Shown: positions 18,183-26,741 of the stretch, in pieces
Position numbering within the stretch: the stretch's first letter is position 1
How the letters are laid out: the number at the start of each line of letters is the position of its first letter
Origin: CAWGCA01 sp963820955
GTDB taxonomy: Bacteria > Pseudomonadota > Gammaproteobacteria > Chromatiales > Chromatiaceae
Direction: 5' to 3'
NCBI GenBank assembly: GCA_963820955.1
Contig: CAWGCA010000004.1
Coordinates: 1-64,000, forward strand
DNA: 64,000 nucleotides
Made by a program: the position numbers and the translations under genes
Notes under the pieces: generated by a model
Databases searched by the model: none
Told to the model about the DNA's origin: nothing
What the model saw: the letters and a program-made list of their open reading frames with translations, nothing else

Positions 18183-19175
18183 ATGAGAGTGCTGGCAGGG
18201 GATGTAGGAGGTACCAAGACGCGACTGGCGGTGTTTGAGCTACAGGGCAGGCGGCTGGATACCCTGCTGGAACAGAGTTACCCCAGTCGCGGGCACTCAG
18301 GACTGGATGCTATCGTCCAAGATTTTCTGTCGAGTGGAAACCTGGATTGCCGTCAGGCCTGTTTTGGCATTGCCGGGCCCGTTCAGGGCGATGGGGCCCA
18401 GACCACCAACCTGCCCTGGGTCATCGACGGGCAGGCGATGGCTGCGCAATTCGGCCTCGATCGGGTTTCGCTCATCAATGATCTGGAGGCCAATGCCTGG
18501 GGGATCCAGGCCCTGGATGAGGACGACTTCTGGACGCTGAACGAAGGGCAAAGCAACGCTCGTGGTAATGCATCTATTATTGCGGCGGGGACTGGATTGG
18601 GCGAGGCAGGTTTGTACTGGGACGGGCATCGACACTGGCCTTTTGCCTCGGAGGGCGGTCACACGGACTTCAGCCCGGGCAGTGATCTGGAGATAGCCCT
18701 ACTGAGGTATCTGCAGGAGCGATTCGCCCATGTCAGCTGGGAGCGGGTGGTGTCGGGCATGGGACTGTTGCACATCCATGATTTCCTGCGAGTCCACAGA
18801 GAGGTTCCTGTGCCTCCCTGGCTTGCCGTCGAGATGGCGGCAGGTGATGCGGCGGGTGCGGTGTCGAAGGCTGCGCTGGGGGATCAGGATCCCTTGTGCA
18901 GCGAGGCACTTGATCTCTTTGTCCACCTGTATGGTGTCGAAGCAGGAAATCATGCGCTCAAGATCATGGCATTGGGCGGTGTCTATATCGGTGGGGGTAT
19001 CGCACCGAAAATCCTCGAACGGATGAAAGGGCCAGGGTTTATGCAGGCCTTTCTAGCCAAGGGTAGAATGCGTCCGCTGCTGGAGGCCATGCCGGTTCGA
19101 ATCCTTCTGAATGACCGTACTGCGCTTTACGGCCCTGCACTCTATCTCGCGGCCGTCAGTGCGCAATCAGCATAG
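18183..19175 (+). CDS. glk: Glucokinase
   Basis: 330 residues from ATG 18183, preceded by a strong GGGAGGT; an upstream ATG at 18165 lies before that ribosome site and was rejected. Motifs of the bacterial glucokinase family are LAGDVGGTKTRLAVFE (phosphate 1), CFGIAGPVQGDGAQTTNLPWVID, LINDLEANAWGI, AAGTGLGEAGL (phosphate 2) and the sugar-binding SEGGHTDFSP, with GGVYIGGGIAPKILE near the end. It phosphorylates glucose with ATP to feed glycolysis. It stands alone, divergent from btuF and convergent with the DHOD-like gene. Confidence 0.93.
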   Translation: MRVLAGDVGGTKTRLAVFELQGRRLDTLLEQSYPSRGHSGLDAIVQDFLSSGNLDCRQACFGIAGPVQGDGAQTTNLPWVIDGQAMAAQFGLDRVSLINDLEANAWGIQALDEDDFWTLNEGQSNARGNASIIAAGTGLGEAGLYWDGHRHWPFASEGGHTDFSPGSDLEIALLRYLQERFAHVSWERVVSGMGLLHIHDFLRVHREVPVPPWLAVEMAAGDAAGAVSKAALGDQDPLCSEALDLFVHLYGVEAGNHALKIMALGGVYIGGGIAPKILERMKGPGFMQAFLAKGRMRPLLEAMPVRILLNDRTALYGPALYLAAVSAQSA

Positions 19176-19248
19176 TCATTCTCGACTACCAGCGATACTC
19201 AGTCATTTCTGCAGAGGATGCAGCATCACAACGGGTTGAAAACCCATG

Positions 19249-19338
19249 AACCACAGAGGACACAGAGCGCACAGAGAATTAATAACATCCGTTAAATCGA
19301 CATTTCAGCTCTTCTTTTCCTCTGTGTCCTCTGTGGTT
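19249..19338. repeat. Inverted repeat, ACCACAGAGGACACAGAG type
   Basis: Two perfect 19-bp arms, AACCACAGAGGACACAGAG at 19249-19267 and its complement at 19320-19338, flank 52 bases. It lies between the convergent glk and DHOD-like genes. Related wording (CACAGAGGACAGGG) occurs near 38682. Such elements are frequent in environmental bacterial genomes. Possible terminator or small mobile repeat; no gene inside. Confidence 0.75.
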
Positions 19339-19452
19339 AATTGTCTTTTACGATTAGTGAAGATCGGGTAGGGTGGATCAGCGGCGCATTGGCACCGCCT
19401 TTCTTCCTGCAACGCCCCGGAAGCGCCGCCTCACCCACCATACTAACCGGTT

Positions 19453-20466
19453 TTATCTCAATACGCCTGACGGGGTTGAATAGCTGTCCAGGACGTTGAC
19501 GTAGTTGGCCCGTTCATAGGCAGACGGATCTATCGCATGCTGCTGGCTGATGCTGCCTTTCAATTGGCCTACCGATTCGTACTCGTGCGCCTCGAGCCAG
19601 TCTTCAAGCTGTTTGCGGATTTCGGCCAGGTGAGCGGGGCCGTTTTGCAGCAACGCACTGCAGAGATGGGTGACATCAGCACCGGCCAGCAGTGCTTTGA
19701 GAATATCTTCGGTGGTGTGAAAGCCCCCGGTCACCGCCAGCGAAAGGTCTACCCGGCCGTAGAGCAGGGCAGTCCAGCGAATACGCAACAGAGACTCAAT
19801 GGAGGAGGAGAGCTCCAGTTTCGGTATGACGTCCAGGGTCTCCAGGTTGATATCGGGTTGATAGAAGCGATTGAACAGGGCCAGCCCATTGGCGCCCGCG
19901 CCTTCCAGTCGTTGTGCTAGATGAAGCAGCGAACTGAATTGCGATGAGAGCTTCATAGTGATCGGCAGAGTGACGTGCTGCCGCAATGCCTTCAGCAAGC
20001 CGATATAACGATCTTCCACATCCTCACTGGTTTCGTCCACTGCGGCCGCGACATAGTAGACATTGAGCTCCAGGGCATCGGCGCCTGCCTGCTGCAGCTC
20101 CTTGCCGTAGTGTATCCAGCCGCTGCGCGAGGTGCCGTTCAGGCTGGCGATGACCGGGATATCCAGCTGCGTTTTCAGCTTCTGCAGCTGTTCCAGATAT
20201 TCGTCCTGGTGGCTGATGTAATCGTCCGGAACCGGATAGAAGCTGCTCGCCTCGGCATGCCCGATATCCTGTTGATGCATGAATCGGTTGAGGTGCGCCT
20301 CTTCCGATTCAATCTTCTCTTCGAACAGTGAGTACATCACCAGAGCGGAAGCGCCCGCGTCTTCCAGTCGCCTGGCCAGATCCAGGTCTTTGGACAGGGG
20401 GGATGCTGAAGGAACAAGCGGATTGGCAAGTTGCAGGCCAAGGTATTCCGTTTTTAGATCAATCAC
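19453..20466 (-). CDS. Dihydroorotate-dehydrogenase-like flavoprotein linked to NifJ
   Basis: 337 residues with the DHOD-type TIM barrel: MIDLKTEYLGLQLANPLVPS at the start, IPVIASLNGTSRSGWIHY, GADALELNVYYV, LPITMKLSSQFSS and LAVTGGFHTTEDILKALLAGAD near the FMN phosphate site. The normal catalytic loop of pyrimidine DHODs is not obvious, and genes of this type are commonly found next to pyruvate:ferredoxin oxidoreductase, so a role in pyrimidine synthesis is unlikely. Its start overlaps the nifJ stop by four bases, so the two are coupled. I infer an electron-transfer or accessory role with NifJ; the reaction is not known to me. Confidence 0.8.
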   Translation of the reverse strand: MIDLKTEYLGLQLANPLVPSASPLSKDLDLARRLEDAGASALVMYSLFEEKIESEEAHLNRFMHQQDIGHAEASSFYPVPDDYISHQDEYLEQLQKLKTQLDIPVIASLNGTSRSGWIHYGKELQQAGADALELNVYYVAAAVDETSEDVEDRYIGLLKALRQHVTLPITMKLSSQFSSLLHLAQRLEGAGANGLALFNRFYQPDINLETLDVIPKLELSSSIESLLRIRWTALLYGRVDLSLAVTGGFHTTEDILKALLAGADVTHLCSALLQNGPAHLAEIRKQLEDWLEAHEYESVGQLKGSISQQHAIDPSAYERANYVNVLDSYSTPSGVLR

Positions 20467-23400
20467 GTTTTTTCCTCCGTCCTGACAGCTTTCTCTTGAT
20501 CCGAGTTCTTTTTTTTGCCGGCCGCACCCATTGAATCGCTCCAGTCCAGCCCGGCAAGCTGTTTATAGTAGCCGTAGCGATGCCGTATATCCATCTGCGT
20601 CTGCTGCAGAAACTGCTCGGCCTCGGCGGGATGGGTACGCCAGAGAATACTGAAGCGGGTTTCACTCTGCATGAATTCCCGATAGGGAATGGAGGGTTCT
20701 CCGGAGTCGAGGTGCAACGGATTCTCGCCGTCGGCAATGCGTTTCGGGTCGAACCGGAACAGCGGCCAATGGCCGCTGTTGACCGCCAGCTGCTGCTGCC
20801 GGTGATTGTTGGACAGGTCCACCCCGTGGGCAATGCAGGGCGCATAGGCAATGATCAGGGAGGGGCCGTCGTGGGCCTCGGCCTCCAGAAAGGTTCGCAG
20901 GGTTTGTATGTCTTTGGCGCCATAAGCGATCTGGGCGACATAGGTGTTTTCATAATCCATGGCCAGCCGGGCCAGGTCTTTCTTGCCGGTGGGCTTGCCC
21001 CCCGCCGAAAACTTCGCCGTTGCGCCGCGGGGCGTGGCTTTGGATGTCTGGCCGCCGGTGTTGGAATAGACCTCGGTGTCCAGGACCAGCATGTTGACAT
21101 CGTGGCCGGTTGCCAGGACGTGGTCCAGCCCGCCATAGCCGATGTCGTAGGCCCAGCCGTCACCACCGATGATCCAGACACTCTTGCGGCACAGGTTTTC
21201 TGCCAGCTGTTGCAGATGGGCGGTCGCCGGGGTGGCGATATTTTCCAGTTGTGCTCGCAACTCCTCGACCCTTTCCCGTTGGGCATGGATACCCGCTTCG
21301 TCCGATTGGTCGGCATTGAGAATGGCATCCACCAGTTCGGGTTCCAGTTGATCGGTCAGCCCGGCCAGCAGTTCCCGCGCATACTCCTCCTGTTTGTCGA
21401 TGGCAACGCGGATGCCCATACCAAATTCGGCGTTGTCTTCGAACAGCGAGTTATTCCAGGCCGTCCCCCGTCCCTGGGCGTTCGTGGTCCAGGGCGTTGT
21501 TGGCAGGTTGCCCCCATAGATGGACGAGCAGCCGGTGGCGTTGGCGACGATCATGCGATCGCCGAACAGCTGGGAAGCTAGTTTGATATAGGGTGTCTCA
21601 CCGCAGCCGACACAGGCGCTGGGGAATTCGAACAGGGGTTGCAGGACCATGGCGCCTTTCATGGTGTTGGTCTTGAGTTCGCCACGGTCGTACTCCGGCA
21701 GGCCCAGGAAAAACGTCCAGTTGTCCCGCTCTGCATCCTGCAGTGGCGTAATAGGCGCCATGTTCAGCGCCTTGCGACTGGCATTTGCCTTGTCCCGAAT
21801 CGGGCAGATGTCGACGCACAGGCCACAACCGGTGCAGTCGTCCGGGGCGACCTGGTAACTGATGTGCATACCCTGCGGGAATTTCTTGTCCCGCAACGGG
21901 GCACTTTTGAATGTCTCCGGTTTGTCGGCGAGCAACTCATTCGGAAAGATCTTGCTGCGAATGGCGGCATGGGGACATACCAGCGGGCATTTGCCGCACT
22001 GGGTACAGAGGTCGGTTTCCAATACCGGGATTTCCAGCGCCAGTTTCCGTTTGTCGTAGGCCGCGGTGCCGAGGGGGAAACTACCGTTGCTGGGAAACAG
22101 ACTGACCGGTATCTGGTCGCCCCGACCCGCCATGATCTCGCCGGTGACCCGGGTCACGAACTCCGGCGCGGATTCCGGCACAGGCGGTGGCAATTGAATT
22201 GCGCTTGAGGCAGCGTCCGGGATTGTGACCCGGTGCAGGCAGGCCAGGGATTCGTCAATCGCTTTGAAATTGATATCCACGATTCTGCGCCCTTTTTTGC
22301 CGTAGGTCTTTTCGACCGCATCCTTGATAGCCGCAATGGCGTCTTCTTTTGGCAATACCCCCGAGATGCCGAAAAAGCAGGCCTGCATAATGGTGTTGAT
22401 ACGACTGCCCATGCCCGTCCTGGCCGCTACGGCGTGGGCATCGATAGTGTAGAAACGGATATTCTTGTCCAGAATCTGCTGTTGCATTTTTCCGGTCAGG
22501 GTATCCCACACCCTATCCGCGTCCACGGGTGAATTCAGTAGAAAGACCGCCTCTTCTGCGGCCTTATCGAGCATCTCGTAGCGTTCCAGAAAAACCGGCT
22601 GATGGCAGGCGACGAAGTTGGCGTCGTCGTCGCCAATCAGATAGGTGGAATGAATCGGTCTGGGTCCAAAACGCAGGTGCGAGACGGTGACGGCCCCGGC
22701 CTTTTTCGAGTCGTAGACGAAATAGCCCTGGGCATGCCAGTCGGTATTTTCGCTGATGATCTTAATGCTGTTTTTATTGGCGCTGACGGTACCGTCACTG
22801 CCAAGGCCGAAAAAGACTGCCTGAAAACATCCGTCATGGGCATCGGTGCGGAATGTGGGATCCCATTCCAGGCTGGAGTGGCTTAGGTCATCATGGATGC
22901 CGATGGTGAAGTGGTTTTTTGGTCGTTGCCTGGAGAGTTCAGCAAACACCGCCTTTATCATGCCCGGCGTGAACTCCTTGGATGACAGGCCGTAACGACC
23001 ACCCACAATCTTCGGCATGGCAACAAATCGGGGTTCGTCGCTGGCCAGGTCCTGAGCGATGGCGGTCACTACATCCTTGTACAGTGGTTCTCCATCGGCA
23101 CCCGGTTCTTTGGTGCGGTCCAGTACGGCAATGGCGCTGACGCTGGCCGGAAGGGCGGCGAGCAGGGCCGAAGCGTCAAACGGCCGGTACAGCCGGACCT
23201 TGAGCAGGCCGACCGGTTCGCCTTGTCGGTTCAGGTAGTCGACTGTTTCCTCCGCCGTTTCTGCGCCCGAACCCATCAGGATCAGTACCCGCTCGGCCTG
23301 ATCGCTGCCGATGTAATCGAACAGGTTATAGTGCCGGCCGGTCAGTTCACCAAATCGATTCATCGCACCCTGCATGATGGCCGGCAGTCGCTCGTAGAAG

Positions 23401-24104
23401 GGATTGACCGATTCACGCGCTTGAAAGTACACGTCCGGATTCTGCGAACTGCCGCGCAGTACCGGGTGTTCCGGCGACAGCGCGGTGGCGCGGTGAGCCG
23501 CAATCCACTCCGCTGCGATCATGGCGTGTAGGATCTCGTCATCCAGGCCGGCGATTTTGGAGACTTCGTGGGAGGTTCGAAAGCCGTCGAAAAAATGCAG
23601 CATCGGAATGCGACCCTCAAGGCTGGCAGCCTGGGCTATCAGGGCAAAGTCCAGCACCTCCTGGGGTGAGTTGGAGCAGAGAAGACCAAAACCGGTCATG
23701 CGTGTCGCCATCACGTCGCTGTGATCACCAAAGATTGAGAGGGCCTGGCAGGCCAGGGAACGGGCGGCGATGTGAAAGACAGTGGGTGTCAGTTCCCCCG
23801 CAATCTTGTACATGCTGGGGATCATCAGCAACAGACCCTGCGCGGCGGTGAAGGTGGTGGATAGAGCGCCCGCCTGCAGGGCGCCGTGGATCGCCCCGGC
23901 TGCACCGGCTTCACTTTGCATTTCAACCACATGGGGTACCGTGCCCCATAGGTTAGGTCGGCCATCCGCTGACCATTCATCGGCCCATTCCCCCATGGGA
24001 GAGGCGGGGGTGATGGGATAGATTGCGATTACTTCGTTGAGTTTGTGGGCGACGGTTGCGGCGGCTTGATTGCCGTCAATGGTGATCATGGTCGGATTGG
24101 GCAT
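20463..24104 (-). CDS. nifJ: Pyruvate:ferredoxin (flavodoxin) oxidoreductase
   Basis: 1213 residues, the full single-chain length. It interconverts pyruvate + CoA with acetyl-CoA + CO2 and reduced ferredoxin or flavodoxin. Domains in order: pyruvate-binding domain I (TIDGNQAAATVAHKLNEVIAIYPITPASP), domain II, the gamma-type domain III (FFGLGSDGTVSANKNSIKII), a two-cluster ferredoxin domain (CTQCGKCPLVCPHAA and CTGCGLCVDICP), then the thiamine diphosphate domain with a cluster cysteine in SACVGCGETPY and the GDGWAYDIGYGGLDH site. All cluster cysteine sets appear complete. Upstream, 105 bases away on the same strand, is a CitE-type lyase that can yield acetyl-CoA; downstream is the DHOD-like flavoprotein. 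An operon lyase-nifJ-DHOD is likely. Confidence 0.95.
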   Translation of the reverse strand: MPNPTMITIDGNQAAATVAHKLNEVIAIYPITPASPMGEWADEWSADGRPNLWGTVPHVVEMQSEAGAAGAIHGALQAGALSTTFTAAQGLLLMIPSMYKIAGELTPTVFHIAARSLACQALSIFGDHSDVMATRMTGFGLLCSNSPQEVLDFALIAQAASLEGRIPMLHFFDGFRTSHEVSKIAGLDDEILHAMIAAEWIAAHRATALSPEHPVLRGSSQNPDVYFQARESVNPFYERLPAIMQGAMNRFGELTGRHYNLFDYIGSDQAERVLILMGSGAETAEETVDYLNRQGEPVGLLKVRLYRPFDASALLAALPASVSAIAVLDRTKEPGADGEPLYKDVVTAIAQDLASDEPRFVAMPKIVGGRYGLSSKEFTPGMIKAVFAELSRQRPKNHFTIGIHDDLSHSSLEWDPTFRTDAHDGCFQAVFFGLGSDGTVSANKNSIKIISENTDWHAQGYFVYDSKKAGAVTVSHLRFGPRPIHSTYLIGDDDANFVACHQPVFLERYEMLDKAAEEAVFLLNSPVDADRVWDTLTGKMQQQILDKNIRFYTIDAHAVAARTGMGSRINTIMQACFFGISGVLPKEDAIAAIKDAVEKTYGKKGRRIVDINFKAIDESLACLHRVTIPDAASSAIQLPPPVPESAPEFVTRVTGEIMAGRGDQIPVSLFPSNGSFPLGTAAYDKRKLALEIPVLETDLCTQCGKCPLVCPHAAIRSKIFPNELLADKPETFKSAPLRDKKFPQGMHISYQVAPDDCTGCGLCVDICPIRDKANASRKALNMAPITPLQDAERDNWTFFLGLPEYDRGELKTNTMKGAMVLQPLFEFPSACVGCGETPYIKLASQLFGDRMIVANATGCSSIYGGNLPTTPWTTNAQGRGTAWNNSLFEDNAEFGMGIRVAIDKQEEYARELLAGLTDQLEPELVDAILNADQSDEAGIHAQRERVEELRAQLENIATPATAHLQQLAENLCRKSVWIIGGDGWAYDIGYGGLDHVLATGHDVNMLVLDTEVYSNTGGQTSKATPRGATAKFSAGGKPTGKKDLARLAMDYENTYVAQIAYGAKDIQTLRTFLEAEAHDGPSLIIAYAPCIAHGVDLSNNHRQQQLAVNSGHWPLFRFDPKRIADGENPLHLDSGEPSIPYREFMQSETRFSILWRTHPAEAEQFLQQTQMDIRHRYGYYKQLAGLDWSDSMGAAGKKKNSDQEKAVRTEEKT

Positions 24105-24209
24105 GATGGTACCCTGGAGTTGTATTGTTGTTAGAGGATACTTAATGAAACTATAGGCAGCGCATCACCCGGTGTCTAATTGAAATGGAGATGGCTCAAT
24201 CTGAAACGG

Positions 24210-25202
24210 CTACTGGAAAAACGCGCTTTCGGCCGCATCCGGTATTTTTACCCCGGTCACGTGCGCCTTGCGCAGCAATTCCCAGAAGTAGCGGTAGGTG
24301 GCCCGGTCGTGCAACTCCCCGGCATACTGGATCGGACCCCAATCGGATTGCTGTGCCGCCAACAGGATCTCGGCCGCCGCCTGCACCTCGGAATACTCCG
24401 GTTTCATCGCATCCACGATGGGTTGGATCTGGGCGGGATAAATACTCCACATACGCAGGAAACCAAACTCATTGCGCGCCCTGGAAGCATCGGCATAGGT
24501 CGAATAGGCATTCTTCAGATCCAGGCTGACATTGTGAGCGGGTACCACGCCGTTGGCCAGGGCGGCGGCGACCACCTCCGACTTGGCCCTGCTCAGGAGT
24601 CGGTGTTCAAACTGCCCCGGGCTGCGCATGGCAGAGGCTGGAATAGCGCCGTGATGACCACTGACAAAGTCCATCAGTCCGAAATCGAGGACCTGCACCC
24701 AGGGCATACAGGCAATCTGCCAGATGTCGCGCAATGCCCCATGGGTCTCGATCAGTATATGCAGGGGTATCTCCCGGTCGATCCCGGTTTTGTCTGCCAC
24801 TTGCTGGATATAAGTGATCATTTCCCGCAGGTGTTCGGCATCGGTAGTTTTCGGGATGGTGATATAGGCGGTGGTTTTACCTATGCCCGTTACCAGAATA
24901 TCAACATCGTCTTGCCAGTGCGGATGGCTGTAGTCATGGATTCTCGCTCCAGCCATTTTACGCCGATTGTCTTCACCGGAGAGCACCCGGACGATCATTT
25001 CGGCATGTTCTCGCTCTTTTCCAGCCGGGGCGCCGTCCTCGCAGTCACAGGTGATGTCGAAGATGGGACCAACTTTGTCCTGCAGCGCCAGGGCCTTTCC
25101 GATGAGCTTCTCACTGCCGGCGAAATGCTCGCAGGAGGGAATAATGGGGAAGGGCTTCTCTCCGCTGAAAAGTGCGTCACTGGGGTGTACGGCTTTTGTC
25201 AT
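24210..25202 (-). CDS. CitE/HpcH-family CoA-ester lyase (malyl-CoA/beta-methylmalyl-CoA lyase-like)
   Basis: 330 residues with the CitE-type barrel. Landmarks are PIFDITCDCEDGAPAG (the LEDS-like site), the arginine strand AGARIHDYSHPHW, AYITIPKTTD, the metal-ligand glutamate in LHILIETHGAL, the second ligand aspartate in VLDFGLMDFVSGHHG, and RMWSIYPAQIQ near the end. Family members cleave or form a C-C bond between glyoxylate (or a 2-oxo acid) and acetyl- or propionyl-CoA. Both metal ligands are present, so it should be active. A GGAGAG site precedes the start. Neighbouring genes (mesaconyl-CoA hydratase, acyl-CoA ligase) favour malyl-CoA or beta-methylmalyl-CoA as substrate; this is inference. 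Confidence 0.8.
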   Translation of the reverse strand: MTKAVHPSDALFSGEKPFPIIPSCEHFAGSEKLIGKALALQDKVGPIFDITCDCEDGAPAGKEREHAEMIVRVLSGEDNRRKMAGARIHDYSHPHWQDDVDILVTGIGKTTAYITIPKTTDAEHLREMITYIQQVADKTGIDREIPLHILIETHGALRDIWQIACMPWVQVLDFGLMDFVSGHHGAIPASAMRSPGQFEHRLLSRAKSEVVAAALANGVVPAHNVSLDLKNAYSTYADASRARNEFGFLRMWSIYPAQIQPIVDAMKPEYSEVQAAAEILLAAQQSDWGPIQYAGELHDRATYRYFWELLRKAHVTGVKIPDAAESAFFQ

Positions 25203-25616
25203 AGCTGCTCTCTCCTGGCTAGCCCTTCAGAGTAGTTACCGCCACCCGTTGCGAGTGGTTATTTAGTGGTTAACTAGCGATAAATATTTATTAATTACTT
25301 TACTATGTAAATTAGATTTAGTTATGAGTATTTTTAATTCAAAGAATTATTAATTCTAATAATACAAGCATATAAAATAATTAAAAATATTTAAGATATT
25401 GTTATTAAAGAACAAATATTGGGTATTTTGGTGGGGTAGCTGGACGTAGCTCCTGATTTTCAGATTTTTATAACCGGTTGCACCTTGTCACGATCCTGTC
25501 TAGTGTTCAGGGCATAGCGGTTGAAAACAGCAATCATTCACATCCATAACAATACTTGGTGTGCGGGCCGCGGGGTTGTGAGCGACTCCACCCGACAGCG
25601 GAAAACAGAGAATTCA
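25203..25616. promoter_or_regulatory. AT-rich divergent promoter region between two metabolic operons
   Basis: About 410 bases without a gene separate the minus-strand lyase-nifJ operon from the plus-strand lyase-ligase-hydratase operon. From 25260 to 25430 the sequence is very AT-rich (runs such as TTTATTAATTACTTTACTATG and AATAATTAAAAATATTT) in an otherwise GC-rich region. Several -10-like TATAAT-type words occur on both strands, so no single promoter can be chosen. The composition suggests binding of IHF or H-NS-like proteins. Confidence 0.5.
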
Positions 25617-26741
25617 ATGTATCAGACAGCCTATCTGACCGACGTCACCGATGAAGCGGTACTGGGCGATTACTGGCCCGGTATTCAGCTCTATTATCCG
25701 CCGGTGAAATACTCACCGGCCGAGGGGACATACGAGGACCTCCCCACTGCAGCGGAACGCATGCGGAAACACGCCCATCACACCAATGCCCACACACTGT
25801 TATTCGATCTTGAGGACGGCTGCCGCCAGAAGGATCTCAGTCGTGAACTGCTGTGCCGGGAACTGCCGGCCTACCCGAGGGATGACGTGCAGATCGCCGT
25901 TCGCATCAACCCCTTCCGCACCGATGAGTATGAGAAGGATCTGGCCATGGTACGGCAGGTGGCCGAGCATATCGATGTTATCTGCCTGGCCAAGGCGGGG
26001 GAGTCCTATGGAGCAGCGGAGATCCGCGATCTTTCCTCCTGGCTGGCAGGTATCAACGAAAAGATTACGATTCAGCCCATTATCGAACACCCGAAATCGC
26101 TCAAGCTGGCGCCGGAGTTGATGGATTTTCCGACCGTGAAACATGTGGTTTTCGGCATTCATGATTTTTCCAAGGCGATGGCCATCCAGATCACCCCTCA
26201 GCACTGGATAGATGAACTGCGCACCTATCTGAAGATGGTGCTGTTCGAGGCCCGGATCCAGGGTAAAGGCGTTATTGGCGGGGTGGAGGTGCTGATCAAT
26301 GATCAGCCCATGCCGGAGGATTTCGTGGAGGATGACGACGTTCGCCGTTGGCTCGATCTGCACGGGGAGGATGAGTCACACATTGTCTACCAGCATGCCT
26401 GTGAAGAGGCCGCCCTGGGGCTCACCGGAAAACAGGTGATTCACCCCCATCATATCCACCTCTGCAAGGTGGCCTTTACCCCTTCACCCAGCCGTATTCA
26501 GCGCAACATCCAGATTCTCAAGGCCGCGGTGGAGGCCGATGCGCTGCTGGGCGGCGCCATCAAATTCGAGGGGGAGATGCTCGACCCCCCCATGTTCGGC
26601 AAGGCGCTGCAGTCGTTGCTGCGGGCCCGGGCCCTGTCGGCCCTCAGCCCGGAAGATACCCTTTTTGCCCTGGAGATTCTGAAGCAGTTGCCGGTCAGGG
26701 TGATACAGGAAAACTGGCCTTACGGCACGGTGATTACATGA
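25617..26741 (+). CDS. CitE/HpcH-family CoA-ester lyase, second type
   Basis: 374 residues from the ATG at 25617 (MYQTAYLTDVTDEAV); the frame extends upstream to 25521 but the added residues look non-coding. CitE-fold landmarks: TLLFDLEDGCRQKDL, the arginine strand IAVRINPFRTDEY, ICLAKAGE, the metal-ligand glutamate in IQPIIEHPKSL, the aspartate in VVFGIHDFSKAMAIQ, and LTGKQVIHPHHIHLCKVAF. All expected ligands are present. It differs clearly from the minus-strand lyase, so the two are not recent duplicates. Its stop overlaps the ATG of the ligase-lyase fusion by four bases. Probable substrate is a malyl-, methylmalyl- or citramalyl-CoA ester; which one cannot be told by reading. Confidence 0.8.
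   Translation: MYQTAYLTDVTDEAVLGDYWPGIQLYYPPVKYSPAEGTYEDLPTAAERMRKHAHHTNAHTLLFDLEDGCRQKDLSRELLCRELPAYPRDDVQIAVRINPFRTDEYEKDLAMVRQVAEHIDVICLAKAGESYGAAEIRDLSSWLAGINEKITIQPIIEHPKSLKLAPELMDFPTVKHVVFGIHDFSKAMAIQITPQHWIDELRTYLKMVLFEARIQGKGVIGGVEVLINDQPMPEDFVEDDDVRRWLDLHGEDESHIVYQHACEEAALGLTGKQVIHPHHIHLCKVAFTPSPSRIQRNIQILKAAVEADALLGGAIKFEGEMLDPPMFGKALQSLLRARALSALSPEDTLFALEILKQLPVRVIQENWPYGTVIT

Noticed and set aside
18110..18200. Possible second cobalamin riboswitch before btuF
   Set aside because: No B12 box or GCCACTG on the minus strand; the CCTTACTGCCGCGACC text is only a weak likeness.
20580..21581. 333-residue plus-strand frame inside nifJ
   Set aside because: Antisense to conserved NifJ sequence, low-complexity residues, no motif.
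24180..25235. 351-residue plus-strand frame opposite the CitE-type lyase
   Set aside because: The minus strand carries the conserved metal-site motifs; the plus frame has none.
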